Shown: positions 8,356 to 16,500 of the stretch, piece after piece | Position numbering within the stretch: the stretch's first letter is position 1 | Layout: every line of letters begins with the position of its first letter | DNA from: Rathayibacter sp. VKM Ac-2804 | GTDB taxonomy: Bacteria > Actinomycetota > Actinomycetes > Actinomycetales > Microbacteriaceae | Direction: 5' to 3' | Length of the DNA stretch: 64,000 nucleotides | Assembly: GCF_009866655.1 (NCBI RefSeq) | Contig: NZ_CP047420.1 | Span: forward strand, 1,364,001-1,428,000 | Program-made: the position numbers and the translations under genes | Notes under the pieces: model-generated | Told to the model about the DNA's origin: nothing | What the model saw: the letters and a program-made list of their open reading frames with translations, nothing else | Database searches by the model: none

Positions 8356-8525
8356 GGAGCCCAGTCTAGATCCGGGGTGTCCGGCGGCTTCCCCGGCCGG
8401 AATCGCGCTCGCGAGGAGTGCCGGACCGCGATCGTGAGGAGTTCTTCGGCGGCTCTGTCCGCGAGCGGGGTACACGGCGGTCAAGCCCCCGATCCGGCCG
8501 AAACGTGCCGGACCACAGCCGCCGC

Positions 8526-8531
8526 TAGTAT
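8526..8531 (+). promoter_or_regulatory. -10 box of galU, leaderless arrangement
   Basis: TAGTAT ends 8 nt before the galU ATG at 8540, and no ribosome binding site lies in the gap. Transcription would therefore start at or next to the start codon. Thirteen more genes here show the same layout. Confidence 0.6.
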
Positions 8532-8539
8532 GGCGCCCC

Positions 8540-9430
8540 ATGGGCACTCGAATCCGCAAAGCCGTCATCCCCGCCGCCGGTCTCGGCACCCGCTTCCTGC
8601 CGGCGACCAAGGCCATCCCCAAGGAGATGCTGCCCGTCGTCGACAAGCCGGCGATCCAGTACGTGGTCGAGGAGGCCGCGGACGCCGGACTCCAGGACGT
8701 CCTCGTCATCATCGGGCGCAACAAGAACGCGCTCGCCAACCACTTCGACTCGGTCCCCGAGCTCGAGCAGAACCTCGCCAAGAAGCTGGACGACGCCAAG
8801 CTGGCGCACGTCCAGTACGCGAGCGACCTCGCCGACGTGCACTTCGTCCGCCAGGGCGAGCCGAAGGGCCTCGGCCACGCCGTCTCCCGCGCGCAGCGCC
8901 ACGTCGGCGACGAGCCGTTCGCCGTCCTCCTCGGCGACGACCTGATCGACGCGCGCGATCCCCTCCTCACCCGCATGATCGACGTCGCGGAGCAGCGCGA
9001 CACCACGGTCGTCGCCCTCCTCGAGGTCGACCCCGACCAGATCCACCTCTACGGCTGCGCCGCGGTCGAGACCACCGATGAGGACGACGTGGTGCGCATC
9101 ACCGGCCTCGTCGAGAAGCCCTCCAAGGAGGACGCGCCCTCCAACCTCGCGATCATCGGCCGCTACGTCCTCAAGCCCGACGTGTTCGGCGTGCTCGAGG
9201 ACACCCCGCCCGGCAAGGGCGGGGAGATCCAGCTGACCGACGCCCTCGAGCGCATGGCGCAGGACCCGGCCGAGTTCGGCGGCGTCTACGGCGTCGTCTT
9301 CCGCGGCCGCCGCTACGACACCGGCGACAAGCTCGACTACATCAAGGCGATCGTGCAGCTCGCCTCCGACCGCGAGGACCTCGGCGTCGACCTCAAGCCC
9401 TGGCTGAAGGACTTCGTCGCGGGTCTCTGA
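8540..9430 (+). CDS. galU: UTP--glucose-1-phosphate uridylyltransferase
   Basis: The 296-residue enzyme makes UDP-glucose from UTP and glucose-1-phosphate for cell-wall polysaccharide and galactose metabolism. The nucleotidyltransferase motif AAGLGTRFLPATKAIPKEML lies at residues 12-31, with the KPAIQYVVEEA segment and the GDD (about residue 134) metal-binding aspartates after it. VEKP and the C-terminal RYDTGDKLDYIKA fit GalU. Length is usual for the family. ATG 8540 has no Shine-Dalgarno sequence but a TAGTAT box 8 nt upstream. The gene stands alone, followed by a 340-bp repeat-filled gap. Confidence 0.97.
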   Translation: MGTRIRKAVIPAAGLGTRFLPATKAIPKEMLPVVDKPAIQYVVEEAADAGLQDVLVIIGRNKNALANHFDSVPELEQNLAKKLDDAKLAHVQYASDLADVHFVRQGEPKGLGHAVSRAQRHVGDEPFAVLLGDDLIDARDPLLTRMIDVAEQRDTTVVALLEVDPDQIHLYGCAAVETTDEDDVVRITGLVEKPSKEDAPSNLAIIGRYVLKPDVFGVLEDTPPGKGGEIQLTDALERMAQDPAEFGGVYGVVFRGRRYDTGDKLDYIKAIVQLASDREDLGVDLKPWLKDFVAGL

Positions 9431-9489
9431 GCGAGGAGCCCGCGGGGCGGGCGCTGCACTTCGAGCAGCCCGCTCCGCGGCCCGCACAC

Positions 9490-9653
9490 GCTGATCGAGT
9501 AGCCCGCCCAGCGGGCGTTTGTTCCATGCTGATCGAGTAGCCCGCCCAGCGGGCGTATCGAGATCCACCGTCGCCAGCAGTCGGGCCTGCAGTGCCGCTC
9601 TTCTGGCGGACGTGGGTCTCGATACGCGCCGTAGGCGCTACTCGACCAGCATG
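9490..9653. repeat. interspersed repeat family 2: two direct arms and one inverted arm
   Basis: The gap 9431-9769 holds no gene. An arm GCTGATCGAGTAGCCCGC... at 9490 is truncated. A second at 9525 (CATGCTGATCGAGTAGCCCG, then CCAGCGGGCGTATCGAGATC) pairs with an inverted arm at 9612-9653 (GTGGGTCTCGATACGCGCCG, ending CTACTCGACCAGCATG), making a nested palindrome. A further decayed end (GTTGCTCGACCGGCATG) follows at 9663. Confidence 0.8.
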
Positions 9654-9769
9654 CGGCTCGGCGTTGCTCGACCGGCATGCGTGCGGCTCCGGTCGCCGAT
9701 GCCCCTGCCGCTTTCCGGCGCTCCGGTCCACCCCCTTCGACCGCCACTACCGCGCAGTAGGGTCAGCAC

Positions 9770-10495
9770 ATGCCGCTGCCGATCCCGACGCTCACCGAGG
9801 GTCGTGTCACCATCCGCCCGATCCGGGTCCGGGACGCCCGCCCCCTCGAGCGCGAGCTGATCGCGAATCGCGCCTGGCTGCGGCAGTGGGAGGCGTCCGA
9901 CCCCCGCGGCGGCGCGGCCTTCGACGTGCGGGCCAGCATCCGCTCGCTGCAGCAGAACGCGCGCGCCGGCGGCGGCGTGCCGTTCCTGATCGACTGGGAC
10001 GGCGAGCTGGCCGGCCAGCTCAACATCTCGAACATCGGCTACGGCTCGCTCTCCTCGGGCTCGATCGGCTACTGGGTCTCCGAGCGCTACGCCGGCCGCG
10101 GCATCACGCCGGTCTCGGTGGCGCTCGCCACGGACCACGCCTTCTTCGACCTCGGGCTGCACCGGATCGAGATCTGCATCCGCCCCGAGAACCGGCCCAG
10201 CCTGCGCGTGGTCGAGAAGCTCGGCTTCCGCTACGAGGGCCTGCGCCGCCGCTTCATCCACATCAACGGCGACTGGCGCGACCATTTCTGCTTCGCCCTC
10301 GTCGCGGAGGAGGTGCCGCGCGGCGTCCTGCGCCGCTACCTCGAGGGCCAGGTGCCGAGCGACGTCGGCGTGCCGACCGACGCCGACCAGCGCGCCTCCC
10401 GCCGATCGGGCCTCTCCGGGCCGCCCGACGGCGCCGGTGTCCCCCCTACGGGGAGCCGATTGATCCGCGATCCGCACGGACACACCTACCCGTAA
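9770..10495 (+). CDS. GNAT N-acetyltransferase, RimJ/RimL type
   Basis: The 241-residue protein has a GNAT fold like the RimJ ribosomal-protein N-terminal acetyltransferases. It contains IRPIRVRDARPLE at the start, the acetyl-CoA loop motif in YWVSERYAGRGITP (about residue 101-114, R-x-x-G-x-G/A variant AGRG), and HRIEICIRPENRPSLRVVEKLGFRYEG, the typical motif B. The C-terminal 45 residues are Pro/Gly/Ser-rich and not part of the domain. It would transfer acetyl from acetyl-CoA to a protein N-terminus; the target is unknown. ATG 9770 is preceded at 6 nt by TAGGGT and lacks a ribosome binding site. It lies 40 bp before the next gene on the same strand, which has its own -10 box. Confidence 0.9.
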   Translation: MPLPIPTLTEGRVTIRPIRVRDARPLERELIANRAWLRQWEASDPRGGAAFDVRASIRSLQQNARAGGGVPFLIDWDGELAGQLNISNIGYGSLSSGSIGYWVSERYAGRGITPVSVALATDHAFFDLGLHRIEICIRPENRPSLRVVEKLGFRYEGLRRRFIHINGDWRDHFCFALVAEEVPRGVLRRYLEGQVPSDVGVPTDADQRASRRSGLSGPPDGAGVPPTGSRLIRDPHGHTYP

Positions 10496-10534
10496 TCACG
10501 GACGGGAGCGCCCCGTGCTCCTAGCGTTGGTCGC

Positions 10535-11503
10535 ATGAGTAGCGACTGGCTGGGCGGGGGCGTCGTCTGGGCGCTCGCCGCTGTTCTGTGGGTCGCCTAC
10601 CTCATCCCCGCGTGGATGCGCCGGCGGTCGTTCTACGCGACCGAGCGCAACGCGGTGAGGCTTCAGCAGACCCTGCGGATCCTCGCCGAGACCGCCGAGG
10701 TGCCCGAGCACGTACGTGCGGAGGCGACGGCCCGCGAGGTCGCGCTGCAGCAGCGCACCCTCCGGGCGACCGAGACCAAACAACGAGCCGAAGAGAAGGC
10801 ACAGGCGATGGAGCTGGCACAGGCGGAGAAGGCGGCGCGCGAAGCGCTGCGGCGAGCGGCCGCGAGCACGCGGCAGAGCACGCGGACGGCTCCCGGCGCG
10901 ATGCGCTGGCGCCAGGGTGCGGCGCTGGCGGTGCTGATCGGCCTCGTCGTCGCCCTCGTCGGGCTGGTCATGCTGCCCTTCGGCGGCGCGGGCGTCGTGC
11001 CGCTGGTCGGCGTGCTGGTGCTCGCCGCCGGGCTGGGCACCCTCATCCTGCTCGCTCCGGGCCGGCAGCGCAGCGCCGCTCCCGCCTCGGTCTCGACCAG
11101 CACCGCCGAGGTGGCCCGCCGCCGCGCCGAGGTCTTCGAGGCCGAGCTCGCCGAGGAGGCCGCCGCCCCCGAGGAGGAGGCCGCCGCCGCCGAGGAGACG
11201 CGCTGGACGCCGCAGCCGCTGCCCAAGCCGCTGTACCTGTCTCGCGGAACCGTCGCGGCCAGCGCGATGGCCTCGATCGACGCCGTGGAGCGCCTCCGCG
11301 CCGCCGCCGCGGACGCCGAGATCGCGCAGCGCGCCGCCGCCGCGGCCCCCGAGGTCGCGCCGATCCGCTCGCCCCGTGCGACCGGCCCGGTCCCCGTCCC
11401 CGAGGCACCCCGCCCGTCCTCGCGCTTCGCCTCGATGGGCGTCGTCGAGGGCGTCGACGCGATCGACCTCGACCAGGCCCTGCAGCGCCGCCGCGGAGCC
11501 TGA
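10535..11503 (+). CDS. membrane protein of unknown function with coiled-coil region
   Basis: A 322-residue protein with an N-terminal membrane segment (about residues 8-26, VVWALAAVLWVAYLIPAW). A long Glu/Ala/Arg/Gln-rich helix (about 40-115) is likely coiled coil. Two further membrane segments follow near 128-150 and 153-175. The C-terminal half is Ala/Glu-rich and low in complexity. It looks like the conserved but uncharacterised membrane protein found in Microbacteriaceae next to tRNA genes. The N-terminus would be outside or inside depending on segment count, which is not certain. ATG 10535 follows TAGCGT by 7 nt, suggesting a leaderless transcript. It is followed by tRNA-Ala after 72 bp. 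No enzymatic motif is seen. Confidence 0.75.
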   Translation: MSSDWLGGGVVWALAAVLWVAYLIPAWMRRRSFYATERNAVRLQQTLRILAETAEVPEHVRAEATAREVALQQRTLRATETKQRAEEKAQAMELAQAEKAAREALRRAAASTRQSTRTAPGAMRWRQGAALAVLIGLVVALVGLVMLPFGGAGVVPLVGVLVLAAGLGTLILLAPGRQRSAAPASVSTSTAEVARRRAEVFEAELAEEAAAPEEEAAAAEETRWTPQPLPKPLYLSRGTVAASAMASIDAVERLRAAAADAEIAQRAAAAAPEVAPIRSPRATGPVPVPEAPRPSSRFASMGVVEGVDAIDLDQALQRRRGA

Positions 11504-11575
11504 GCGTTCCGACGCCCCCTTGGCCACGTGCTAGTGTGGACGAGTTGTTCGGGCCGGTGACGGCTCGGAAGGCAC

Positions 11576-11651
11576 GGGTCCGTGGCGCAGTTGGTAGCGC
11601 GCTTCGTTCGCAATGAAGAGGTCAGGGGTTCGAATCCCCTCGGATCCACCA
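11576..11651 (+). tRNA. tRNA-Ala (anticodon CGC), CCA encoded
   Basis: A full cloverleaf is present. The acceptor GGGTCCG pairs with CGGATCC and contains the G3-U70 wobble pair that marks tRNA-Ala. The D arm is GCGC/GCGC, the anticodon stem CTTCG/TGAAG with loop TTCGCAA (anticodon CGC, reads GCG), and the T arm AGGGG-TTCGAAT-CCCCT. CCA is encoded at 11649-11651. Confidence 0.97.
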
Positions 11652-11658
11652 CCACACG

Positions 11659-11692
11659 GAAGGCCCGCTCGGAAGAGCGGGCCTTCTTCGTT
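11659..11692 (+). terminator. terminator of tRNA-Ala
   Basis: Perfect 12-bp stem GAAGGCCCGCTC/GAGCGGGCCTTC with GGAA loop, followed by a T-rich run (TTCGTT), just 3' of the tRNA. Confidence 0.8.
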
Positions 11693-11850
11693 CTCCGGAC
11701 CCGCGTGGTCTGATTCGGCCCGTTCTGTCGGTGGACCAGCCGCGGTGCGCGACTGCACCTCGCGCCAGATCGAACCCTCGGCACCATACTGGTATTTACT
11801 CTGCTATGAGCCGTTCGCTCGAACGGCTTCGAGATTCGGAGGGCGACGTC

Positions 11851-12807
11851 ATGGAGAGAACAAGGTCGGGAACGGTCGCGCATCGTCGCCTCGCAAAGGG
11901 AGTCATCGCTGCTCTGGGGACACTGATCCTCGTCGTGGTACCGGTGGTTCCGGCGAACGCCGAGGCGACGGAGAGCGCCGCGCTCCTGGCTCCGGCGGAC
12001 GACACCGCGGCCCTCATCGAGCGCGTGGCACCCGATCATGGGGGCGTCGAAGGTCTTCTCGAGCGCGACGACGGATGGACGGGATCCGATCGAGCAACGA
12101 CCGTCCCGCGCGATTCCCACGACCCCCTCCTTCTCTCGACAAGCAGTGGCGGTGCTCTCAAGATCTCCCTCCCCAGCGATGTCGCCGTCGGAGCCGGGCA
12201 GGAAGCGGCCGATGGAACGGTCGTCTACTCCTCGCTATCGGGTGACGCGGATCTGGCGGTCCAGGTCTTGGAGAGTGGAGCGACGCGAGTGCAGTCCGTG
12301 ATCAGAGGTGCGGGGAGTGCGCACGAGTTCAGCTACGCGGTCGGCGGTGATTTCGTCCCGGTTGAAGCCATGGACGGCACTTTCTGGGCAGTCGGCTTCT
12401 ACGCTGAGGGACGTTATCAGGTGTACTCGATCGGTGCGGCATGGGCACAGGATGCGCGCGGTCAGGCCGTAGAGACGCACTACGAGATTCGCGGCAACGA
12501 CTTGGTTCAAGTCGTCACACCGAGTCCGTCCACGGCTTACCCCGTCGTCGCCGACCCTACGTGGCAGTGGTACAGCGCGGCGTATGGAGCTGGATTCAGC
12601 AAGTCGGAGACTCGCGATCTCACCTCGTACGGCGCGATCACCGGCTTCTGCGCGGCGCTGCCAGGTCCGTTCGGCGTCGCTTGCGCCGTTCTGGGTGCCC
12701 AGTGGTTCCTTCAGGCGCAACTGGCTGCTGACGCGGATTCGTGCGTTTTCATCTCGGTCGTTCCGGCGCCCATCGCCCTGCGGTGGAGCTCGCCGGAGTG
12801 CCAGTGA
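11851..12807 (+). CDS. secreted protein of unknown function with YPVVADPT motif
   Basis: 318 residues from ATG 11851, chosen because GGAGGG lies 7 nt upstream; an in-frame ATG at 11806 lies before a hairpin and is less likely. A clear Sec signal peptide (hydrophobic 18-38, cut at ANA) leads the protein. The mid region is beta-rich with no known domain. Near residue 230 is AYPVVADPTWQWYS, a motif I recognise from a group of secreted actinobacterial proteins of unknown function. The C-terminus has four cysteines (in GFCAA, GVACAV, DSCVF, PECQ), probably two disulfides, around a hydrophobic stretch. Base composition and codon use are less GC-biased than in neighbours, suggesting acquisition. It is followed after 19 bp by a small membrane protein gene. 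Confidence 0.75.
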   Translation: MERTRSGTVAHRRLAKGVIAALGTLILVVVPVVPANAEATESAALLAPADDTAALIERVAPDHGGVEGLLERDDGWTGSDRATTVPRDSHDPLLLSTSSGGALKISLPSDVAVGAGQEAADGTVVYSSLSGDADLAVQVLESGATRVQSVIRGAGSAHEFSYAVGGDFVPVEAMDGTFWAVGFYAEGRYQVYSIGAAWAQDARGQAVETHYEIRGNDLVQVVTPSPSTAYPVVADPTWQWYSAAYGAGFSKSETRDLTSYGAITGFCAALPGPFGVACAVLGAQWFLQAQLAADADSCVFISVVPAPIALRWSSPECQ

Positions 12808-12826
12808 TCTCCACGTTAGGGACAAC

Positions 12827-13153
12827 ATGGTGACCGCCGCAGCAATGCTCATAGGACTCTTCGCCGGCCTGCTGGTAGGAAGAGGGCGCGCTCCGAGACG
12901 GCGGCCGGGCTTTCTCATGGCGGGCTGCGGCCTCCTTGCTGTGCTCATCGGAATACTCGCTCTCGAGGCCTTCGCCCTGGGGAACGCCCTGCTCGCGGGC
13001 GTCGCCGCGACCCTCGGCGCGACGGCCTATGCCGCCTCCGTCTGGAAGCGGCGCATCCCGGACCCGGAGATCTCCTGGGCAGGCTGGGCCTGGCGTGAGC
13101 TCATCCACCCGCGTTACGTCCGGGAGCAGTTCGAGCAGGTCGGCAGACGGTGA
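12827..13153 (+). CDS. small membrane protein of unknown function
   Basis: 108 residues from ATG 12827 with AGGGA about 6 nt upstream. Three hydrophobic segments are seen (about 2-18, 29-48 and 50-68) followed by a charged C-terminal tail (SVWKRRIPDPEISWAGWAW...VREQFEQVGRR) likely in the cytoplasm. It lies 19 bp after the secreted protein gene and its stop is followed by the lipoprotein gene, so the three are probably one transcript. No known family is recognised. The frame is open further upstream inside the previous gene, but no start there has a ribosome binding site. Confidence 0.65.
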   Translation: MVTAAAMLIGLFAGLLVGRGRAPRRRPGFLMAGCGLLAVLIGILALEAFALGNALLAGVAATLGATAYAASVWKRRIPDPEISWAGWAWRELIHPRYVREQFEQVGRR

Positions 13154-13236
13154 TGCGTCTCTTCGCCCGTGCCGGTTCGCGCATTTCTGCTTCGACAGCG
13201 ACTCCTGGCCTCGACTCGCAGAGGCAGCCCGGCCGA

Positions 13237-13842
13237 ATGATCAGGAAGACGCTCCTCGTCCTGAGCGCCACGTTGCTCCTCGGCCTGACCGCATGCTCGA
13301 GTCCCACTGCTTCTGAGAGGCAGTCCGAACCGGCTCTCGAAAGGCCTGCCTTCAGCGGCCCGTGGGCCTCGGAGTTCGCCGCCTCCTACGACCGGGCGAC
13401 GGACGACTTCACCAGGTCCGTCATCGAGGACGGGACCGTCTCGGAGGAGGAGCGCGCGGAGATGATCGACCGCTTCACCAGGTGCGTGGCGGATCTCGGC
13501 TACGGCATCGACGAGTACGCGCTCGACGGGTCTTTCCACTTGACGTTCGCTCCGGATACGGATGCCGATGCCGCCAACGAGGATGTGAAGGGCTGCTCCC
13601 GCAGTTCGGGCGAGACCGAGATCGGCGCCCTCTACAGCTGGACCCATCGCAACCCGGATCGGGCTGACGAGACCACGCTGATCGTGGAGTGCCTGATCCG
13701 CTTCGGGGTCGTGCCGCCCTCGTACTCGACATCCGACTACGCGAACGACGTCTCGAATGACGACTACCCCTTCGCCGAAGAGGACGCGGGCCGGGCGGCG
13801 CTGGAGGGCTGCCGCTTCGATCCGCTCGGAGGCGGCACCTGA
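13237..13842 (+). CDS. lipoprotein of unknown function
   Basis: 201 residues from ATG 13237, selected because the lipoprotein signal (MIRKTLLVLSATLLLGLTAC, lipobox LTAC) starts there; GTG 13150 upstream is in frame but would bury the signal. The mature part is acidic, with four more cysteines (TRCVAD, KGCSRS, VECLIR, EGCRFD) that could form two disulfides, and a helical segment FTRSVIEDGTVSEEERAEMI. A related arrangement of cysteine and helices occurs in uncharacterised Microbacteriaceae lipoproteins. Ribosome binding site is weak (GAGG 12 nt upstream). It closes the accessory set of secreted, membrane and lipoprotein genes. Confidence 0.7.
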   Translation: MIRKTLLVLSATLLLGLTACSSPTASERQSEPALERPAFSGPWASEFAASYDRATDDFTRSVIEDGTVSEEERAEMIDRFTRCVADLGYGIDEYALDGSFHLTFAPDTDADAANEDVKGCSRSSGETEIGALYSWTHRNPDRADETTLIVECLIRFGVVPPSYSTSDYANDVSNDDYPFAEEDAGRAALEGCRFDPLGGGT

Positions 13843-13905
13843 GACGGATTCGTACGAGGCCTCCTCCTGTCGTCGTGTCGGAACGGCGGACGGGTGGACG
13901 ACCGC

Positions 13906-14793
13906 TCAGCGGGCCGCCGCGTCCGGATCGCGCCAGTTCTCGACGGTCTGCAGGATCCAGAAGGCGGTGAAGAGGGCGAGGGCGACCGCCTCCACGATCA
14001 GCAGCCACTGCTCGCCGAGGAGCGCCGAGGCATGGCCGGTCAGCAGCAGGACGATCGCGGCGGCGTCGACCGCCGCCAGGAGGACGGCGAGCGCGGAGTA
14101 GGCGAGCGAGTAGGCGCGGAGCGAGCCCGGTCCGCGGACGCCCTGCGAGCGCACCGCGTGGGCGTGGATGCCGGCCACGGTGGCGATGAGCAGGAAGAAG
14201 AGCGCGGCGGCGGCGTAGTGGCCGAGGTCGGCGAAGGCCGCGGTGGTCGAGAACACGGCGAGGCCCGCGAGCAGCACGGCGGCACCGCCGGCGCGCAGCC
14301 AGGCGCCGCGGTCGAGCGCGCGGTCGACGGCGAGGAAGGCGAGCGAGGCGACCAGGGCCGCCGCGGCGACGACGAGGTAGGCGAGCATCCCGACGGCGAT
14401 CGCGTCCTCCGTGCCGGGGGCGACGCAGCGCGCGACGCCCGCCGGGCAGCCGGTGCCCGTCAGCAGCTCGAGCTCGTCGGAGGGGATCGGTGCGGGCACC
14501 AGGGCGATGACGGGAGCGGTGAAGCCGGCGATCACGAGCAGCGTGCGGCGGAGGCTGCGCCCGGCGAGGACCACGAGGCCGACGGCGACGGCGAAGAGGG
14601 AGCCGACGAAGATCGAGCGCACGGGCGTGTAGTAGGCGGCGCTGATGGAGCGCAGGGGGCCGAGCGTGGCGAGGTGCCACGTCACTCCGACGCCGAGGAA
14701 CAGCACGGCAGCGACGAGTGACACCCGGACGTAGCGGTAGGTCCGCAGCGACGAGACGGTGCCGTCGGCCCTCAGCGCGTCGGGGGAGTGCAC
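13906..14793 (-). CDS. multi-pass membrane protein (DUF998-like), unknown function
   Basis: 295 residues from GTG 14793 (CGGAG 7 nt upstream); longer frames upstream run into the preceding gene. About seven to eight hydrophobic segments are visible, among them VRVSLVAAVLFLGVGVTWHL, SIFVGSLFAVAVGLVVLAG and LLVIAGFTAPVIALV, and ALLGEQWLLIVEAVALALFT near the end. An extracellular loop near residues 105-125 carries two cysteines (TGCPAGVARC). The pattern resembles DUF998-like proteins, but this is a weak match. Its start is 5 nt from the stop of the PPOX gene, so the two are co-transcribed. No catalytic motif is evident. Confidence 0.7.
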   Translation of the reverse strand: MHSPDALRADGTVSSLRTYRYVRVSLVAAVLFLGVGVTWHLATLGPLRSISAAYYTPVRSIFVGSLFAVAVGLVVLAGRSLRRTLLVIAGFTAPVIALVPAPIPSDELELLTGTGCPAGVARCVAPGTEDAIAVGMLAYLVVAAAALVASLAFLAVDRALDRGAWLRAGGAAVLLAGLAVFSTTAAFADLGHYAAAALFFLLIATVAGIHAHAVRSQGVRGPGSLRAYSLAYSALAVLLAAVDAAAIVLLLTGHASALLGEQWLLIVEAVALALFTAFWILQTVENWRDPDAAAR

Positions 14794-14797
14794 GGGG

Positions 14798-15184
14798 CTA
14801 CTCCGCGCGCAGGCCCGAGGAGGCGAGGGCGAAGTCGACGTCGATGCGGATCGCGACGCGGAGCGGGTTCTCGCGGGGCGTCCGGTAGCGCTGGGAGTAC
14901 AGCTCGACGGCGTGCGCGACGGCATCCGGGTCCTCCTCGATCGAGGCCGGGCCGCCGAGGCTCAGCCAGCGGATGCCGTCGACCTGGCTGACGGTCGCGG
15001 TGCCGCCGCGGCGGACGTTGAGCACCTTCTGGCTCTCGCGCGAGGTGATCACGCGCACGACGCCGTCCTCGTAGGTGAAGCCGACGGCGACGACGTGCAG
15101 GCGGCCCTGCTGCCACGGGGTCGACAGGGTGGCCAGGTGCCGCTGGGTCACGAACTCGAGGCCGTCCGCGCTGAGGATGCTCAT
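14798..15184 (-). CDS. PPOX-class F420/FMN-dependent oxidoreductase
   Basis: 128 residues from ATG 15184, fixed by TACGCT 6 nt upstream (leaderless pattern) and by the conserved start. It has the split beta-barrel of the pyridoxamine-phosphate-oxidase-like family: FVTQRHLATLSTPWQQGRLHVVAVGF, then RVITSRESQKVLNVRRGGTATVSQVDG, and GPASIEEDPDAVAHAVELYSQRYR, the pattern of TIGR03618-type F420-dependent enzymes (Rv1155-like). Such proteins bind F420 or FMN and reduce small molecules or bind biliverdin; the substrate is unknown. Family 1 palindrome copy B occupies the region just upstream. It is followed by a membrane protein gene after 4 bp. Confidence 0.85.
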   Translation of the reverse strand: MSILSADGLEFVTQRHLATLSTPWQQGRLHVVAVGFTYEDGVVRVITSRESQKVLNVRRGGTATVSQVDGIRWLSLGGPASIEEDPDAVAHAVELYSQRYRTPRENPLRVAIRIDVDFALASSGLRAE

Positions 15185-15214
15185 CCCGCGAGCGTAGCCG
15201 GGCGGGCTGACCCT

Positions 15215-15281
15215 CCCCGCGAGATGCCACTTGTGCACGCGACACGCCGTGGAAGGCGTGCACAAGTGGCATCTCGCGGGG
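15215..15281. repeat. palindromic repeat family 1, copy B
   Basis: The best-paired copy: arms CCCCGCGAGATGCCACTTGT and ACAAGTGGCATCTCGCGGGG continue inward with GCACGC/GCGTGC, then the core CGACACGCCG (plus orientation). It fills the gap between the PPOX start and the thiolase stop. Confidence 0.88.
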
Positions 15282-15286
15282 GGCCG

Positions 15287-16477
15287 TCAGGCGCGGAGGA
15301 GGAGGGCCTCGCCCTGGCCGCCGCCGCCGCAGAGGGCCGCGGCGCCGAGGCCGCCGCCGCGACGGCGGAGGGCGAGCGCGAGGTGCAGGGCGAGGCGGGC
15401 GCCCGAGGCGCCGACGGGGTGGCCGAGGGCGATGGCGCCGCCGTCGAGATTGACGGACTCGGGCGGCACGCCGAGGTCGTCGGCGGACTGCAGGACGACC
15501 GAGGCGAAGGCCTCGTTGATCTCGATCAGGTCGAGGTCGGCCACGGTGCCGCCGCGACGGGCGAGGGCACGGAGGATCGCGGCGGACGGCTGGGAGTGCA
15601 GCGAGTTGTCGGGGCCGGCGACCTGGCCGTGCTCGGCGATCTCGGCGAGCCAGGGGAGGCCGCGCGCCAGGGCCCAGCCCTTGCTCGCGACGACGAGGGC
15701 GGCCGCGCCGTCGGTGATCGGGGAGGAGCTGCCCGCGGTGATCGTCCCCTCGGGGCTGAAGGCGGGGCGGAGGCCCGCGAGGATCTCGACCGTGGTCTCG
15801 GGGCGGATGCCGTCGTCCTCGGAGACCAGGAGGTCGGGGCCGCGGCGGTGCGGGACCTCGACCGGCACGATCTCCTCGGCGAGGACTCCGGAGTCGCGGG
15901 CCGCGGCCGCGCGCTGGTGCGAGAGCGCGGCGTAGGCGTCCTGGCGCTCGCGGCGGATCCCGCGCTCAGCGTTGCCGTCGTCGGTGACGCGGCCCATCAT
16001 CCGGTCGTCGAAGGGGTCGAGGAGGCCGTCGTGCAGCAGCGCGTCCTCGAGGGGCCGCGCGCCGACGCCGAGGCCGGCGCGGGCGCCGAGCAGGAGGTGC
16101 GGGGTGTTCGTCATCGACTCCTGGCCGCCGGCGACGACGACCGACGCCTCGCCGGTGCGGATCAGGCGGGCGGCGTCGATCACGGCGGTGAGGCCGGAGA
16201 GACAGAGCTTGTTGATCGTGGTGGCGGGGACGTCCCAGCCGAGGCCGGCGCGGATCGCGGTCTGCCGGGCGGGGCCCTGGCCGGCGCCGGCCTGGATGAC
16301 CTGGCCGAGGATCACGGCGTCGATGTCGGAGGGGTGCGCGCCGGAGCGCTCGAGGGCCGCGCGGACGGCGGCGGCGCCGAGCTCCACCGCCGAGAGCGGG
16401 GCGAAGGCGCCCTGGAAGCGGGCGAAGGGGGTCCGGGCGCCGCCGAGGATGACGGGGGTGGTGTCGTCGGTGGTCAT
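15287..16477 (-). CDS. thiolase (acetyl-CoA C-acetyltransferase)
   Basis: A 396-residue thiolase that joins or cleaves acetyl-CoA/acetoacetyl-CoA units. N-terminal RTPFARFQGAFA, active-site cysteine in NKLCLSGLTAV (about residue 88), the GGQESMTN loop, NEAFASVV with the histidine/asparagine region, and the C-terminal LCGGGGQGEALL containing the second catalytic cysteine are all intact. Length is usual. RBS AAGGAG lies 7 nt before ATG 16477. It shares direction with the quinone oxidoreductase and acyl-CoA ligase genes upstream but is separated by 143 bp with tandem repeats, so co-transcription is not certain. Together they suggest fatty-acid or related acyl-CoA breakdown. Confidence 0.95.
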   Translation of the reverse strand: MTTDDTTPVILGGARTPFARFQGAFAPLSAVELGAAAVRAALERSGAHPSDIDAVILGQVIQAGAGQGPARQTAIRAGLGWDVPATTINKLCLSGLTAVIDAARLIRTGEASVVVAGGQESMTNTPHLLLGARAGLGVGARPLEDALLHDGLLDPFDDRMMGRVTDDGNAERGIRRERQDAYAALSHQRAAAARDSGVLAEEIVPVEVPHRRGPDLLVSEDDGIRPETTVEILAGLRPAFSPEGTITAGSSSPITDGAAALVVASKGWALARGLPWLAEIAEHGQVAGPDNSLHSQPSAAILRALARRGGTVADLDLIEINEAFASVVLQSADDLGVPPESVNLDGGAIALGHPVGASGARLALHLALALRRRGGGLGAAALCGGGGQGEALLLRA

Positions 16478-16500
16478 GGCGGGACTCCTTCGTCGGCGGG

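Noticed and set aside
9431..9769. An insertion sequence in the repeat-filled gap
   Set aside because: No transposase frame and no target duplication were seen; the content is family 2 repeat arms only.
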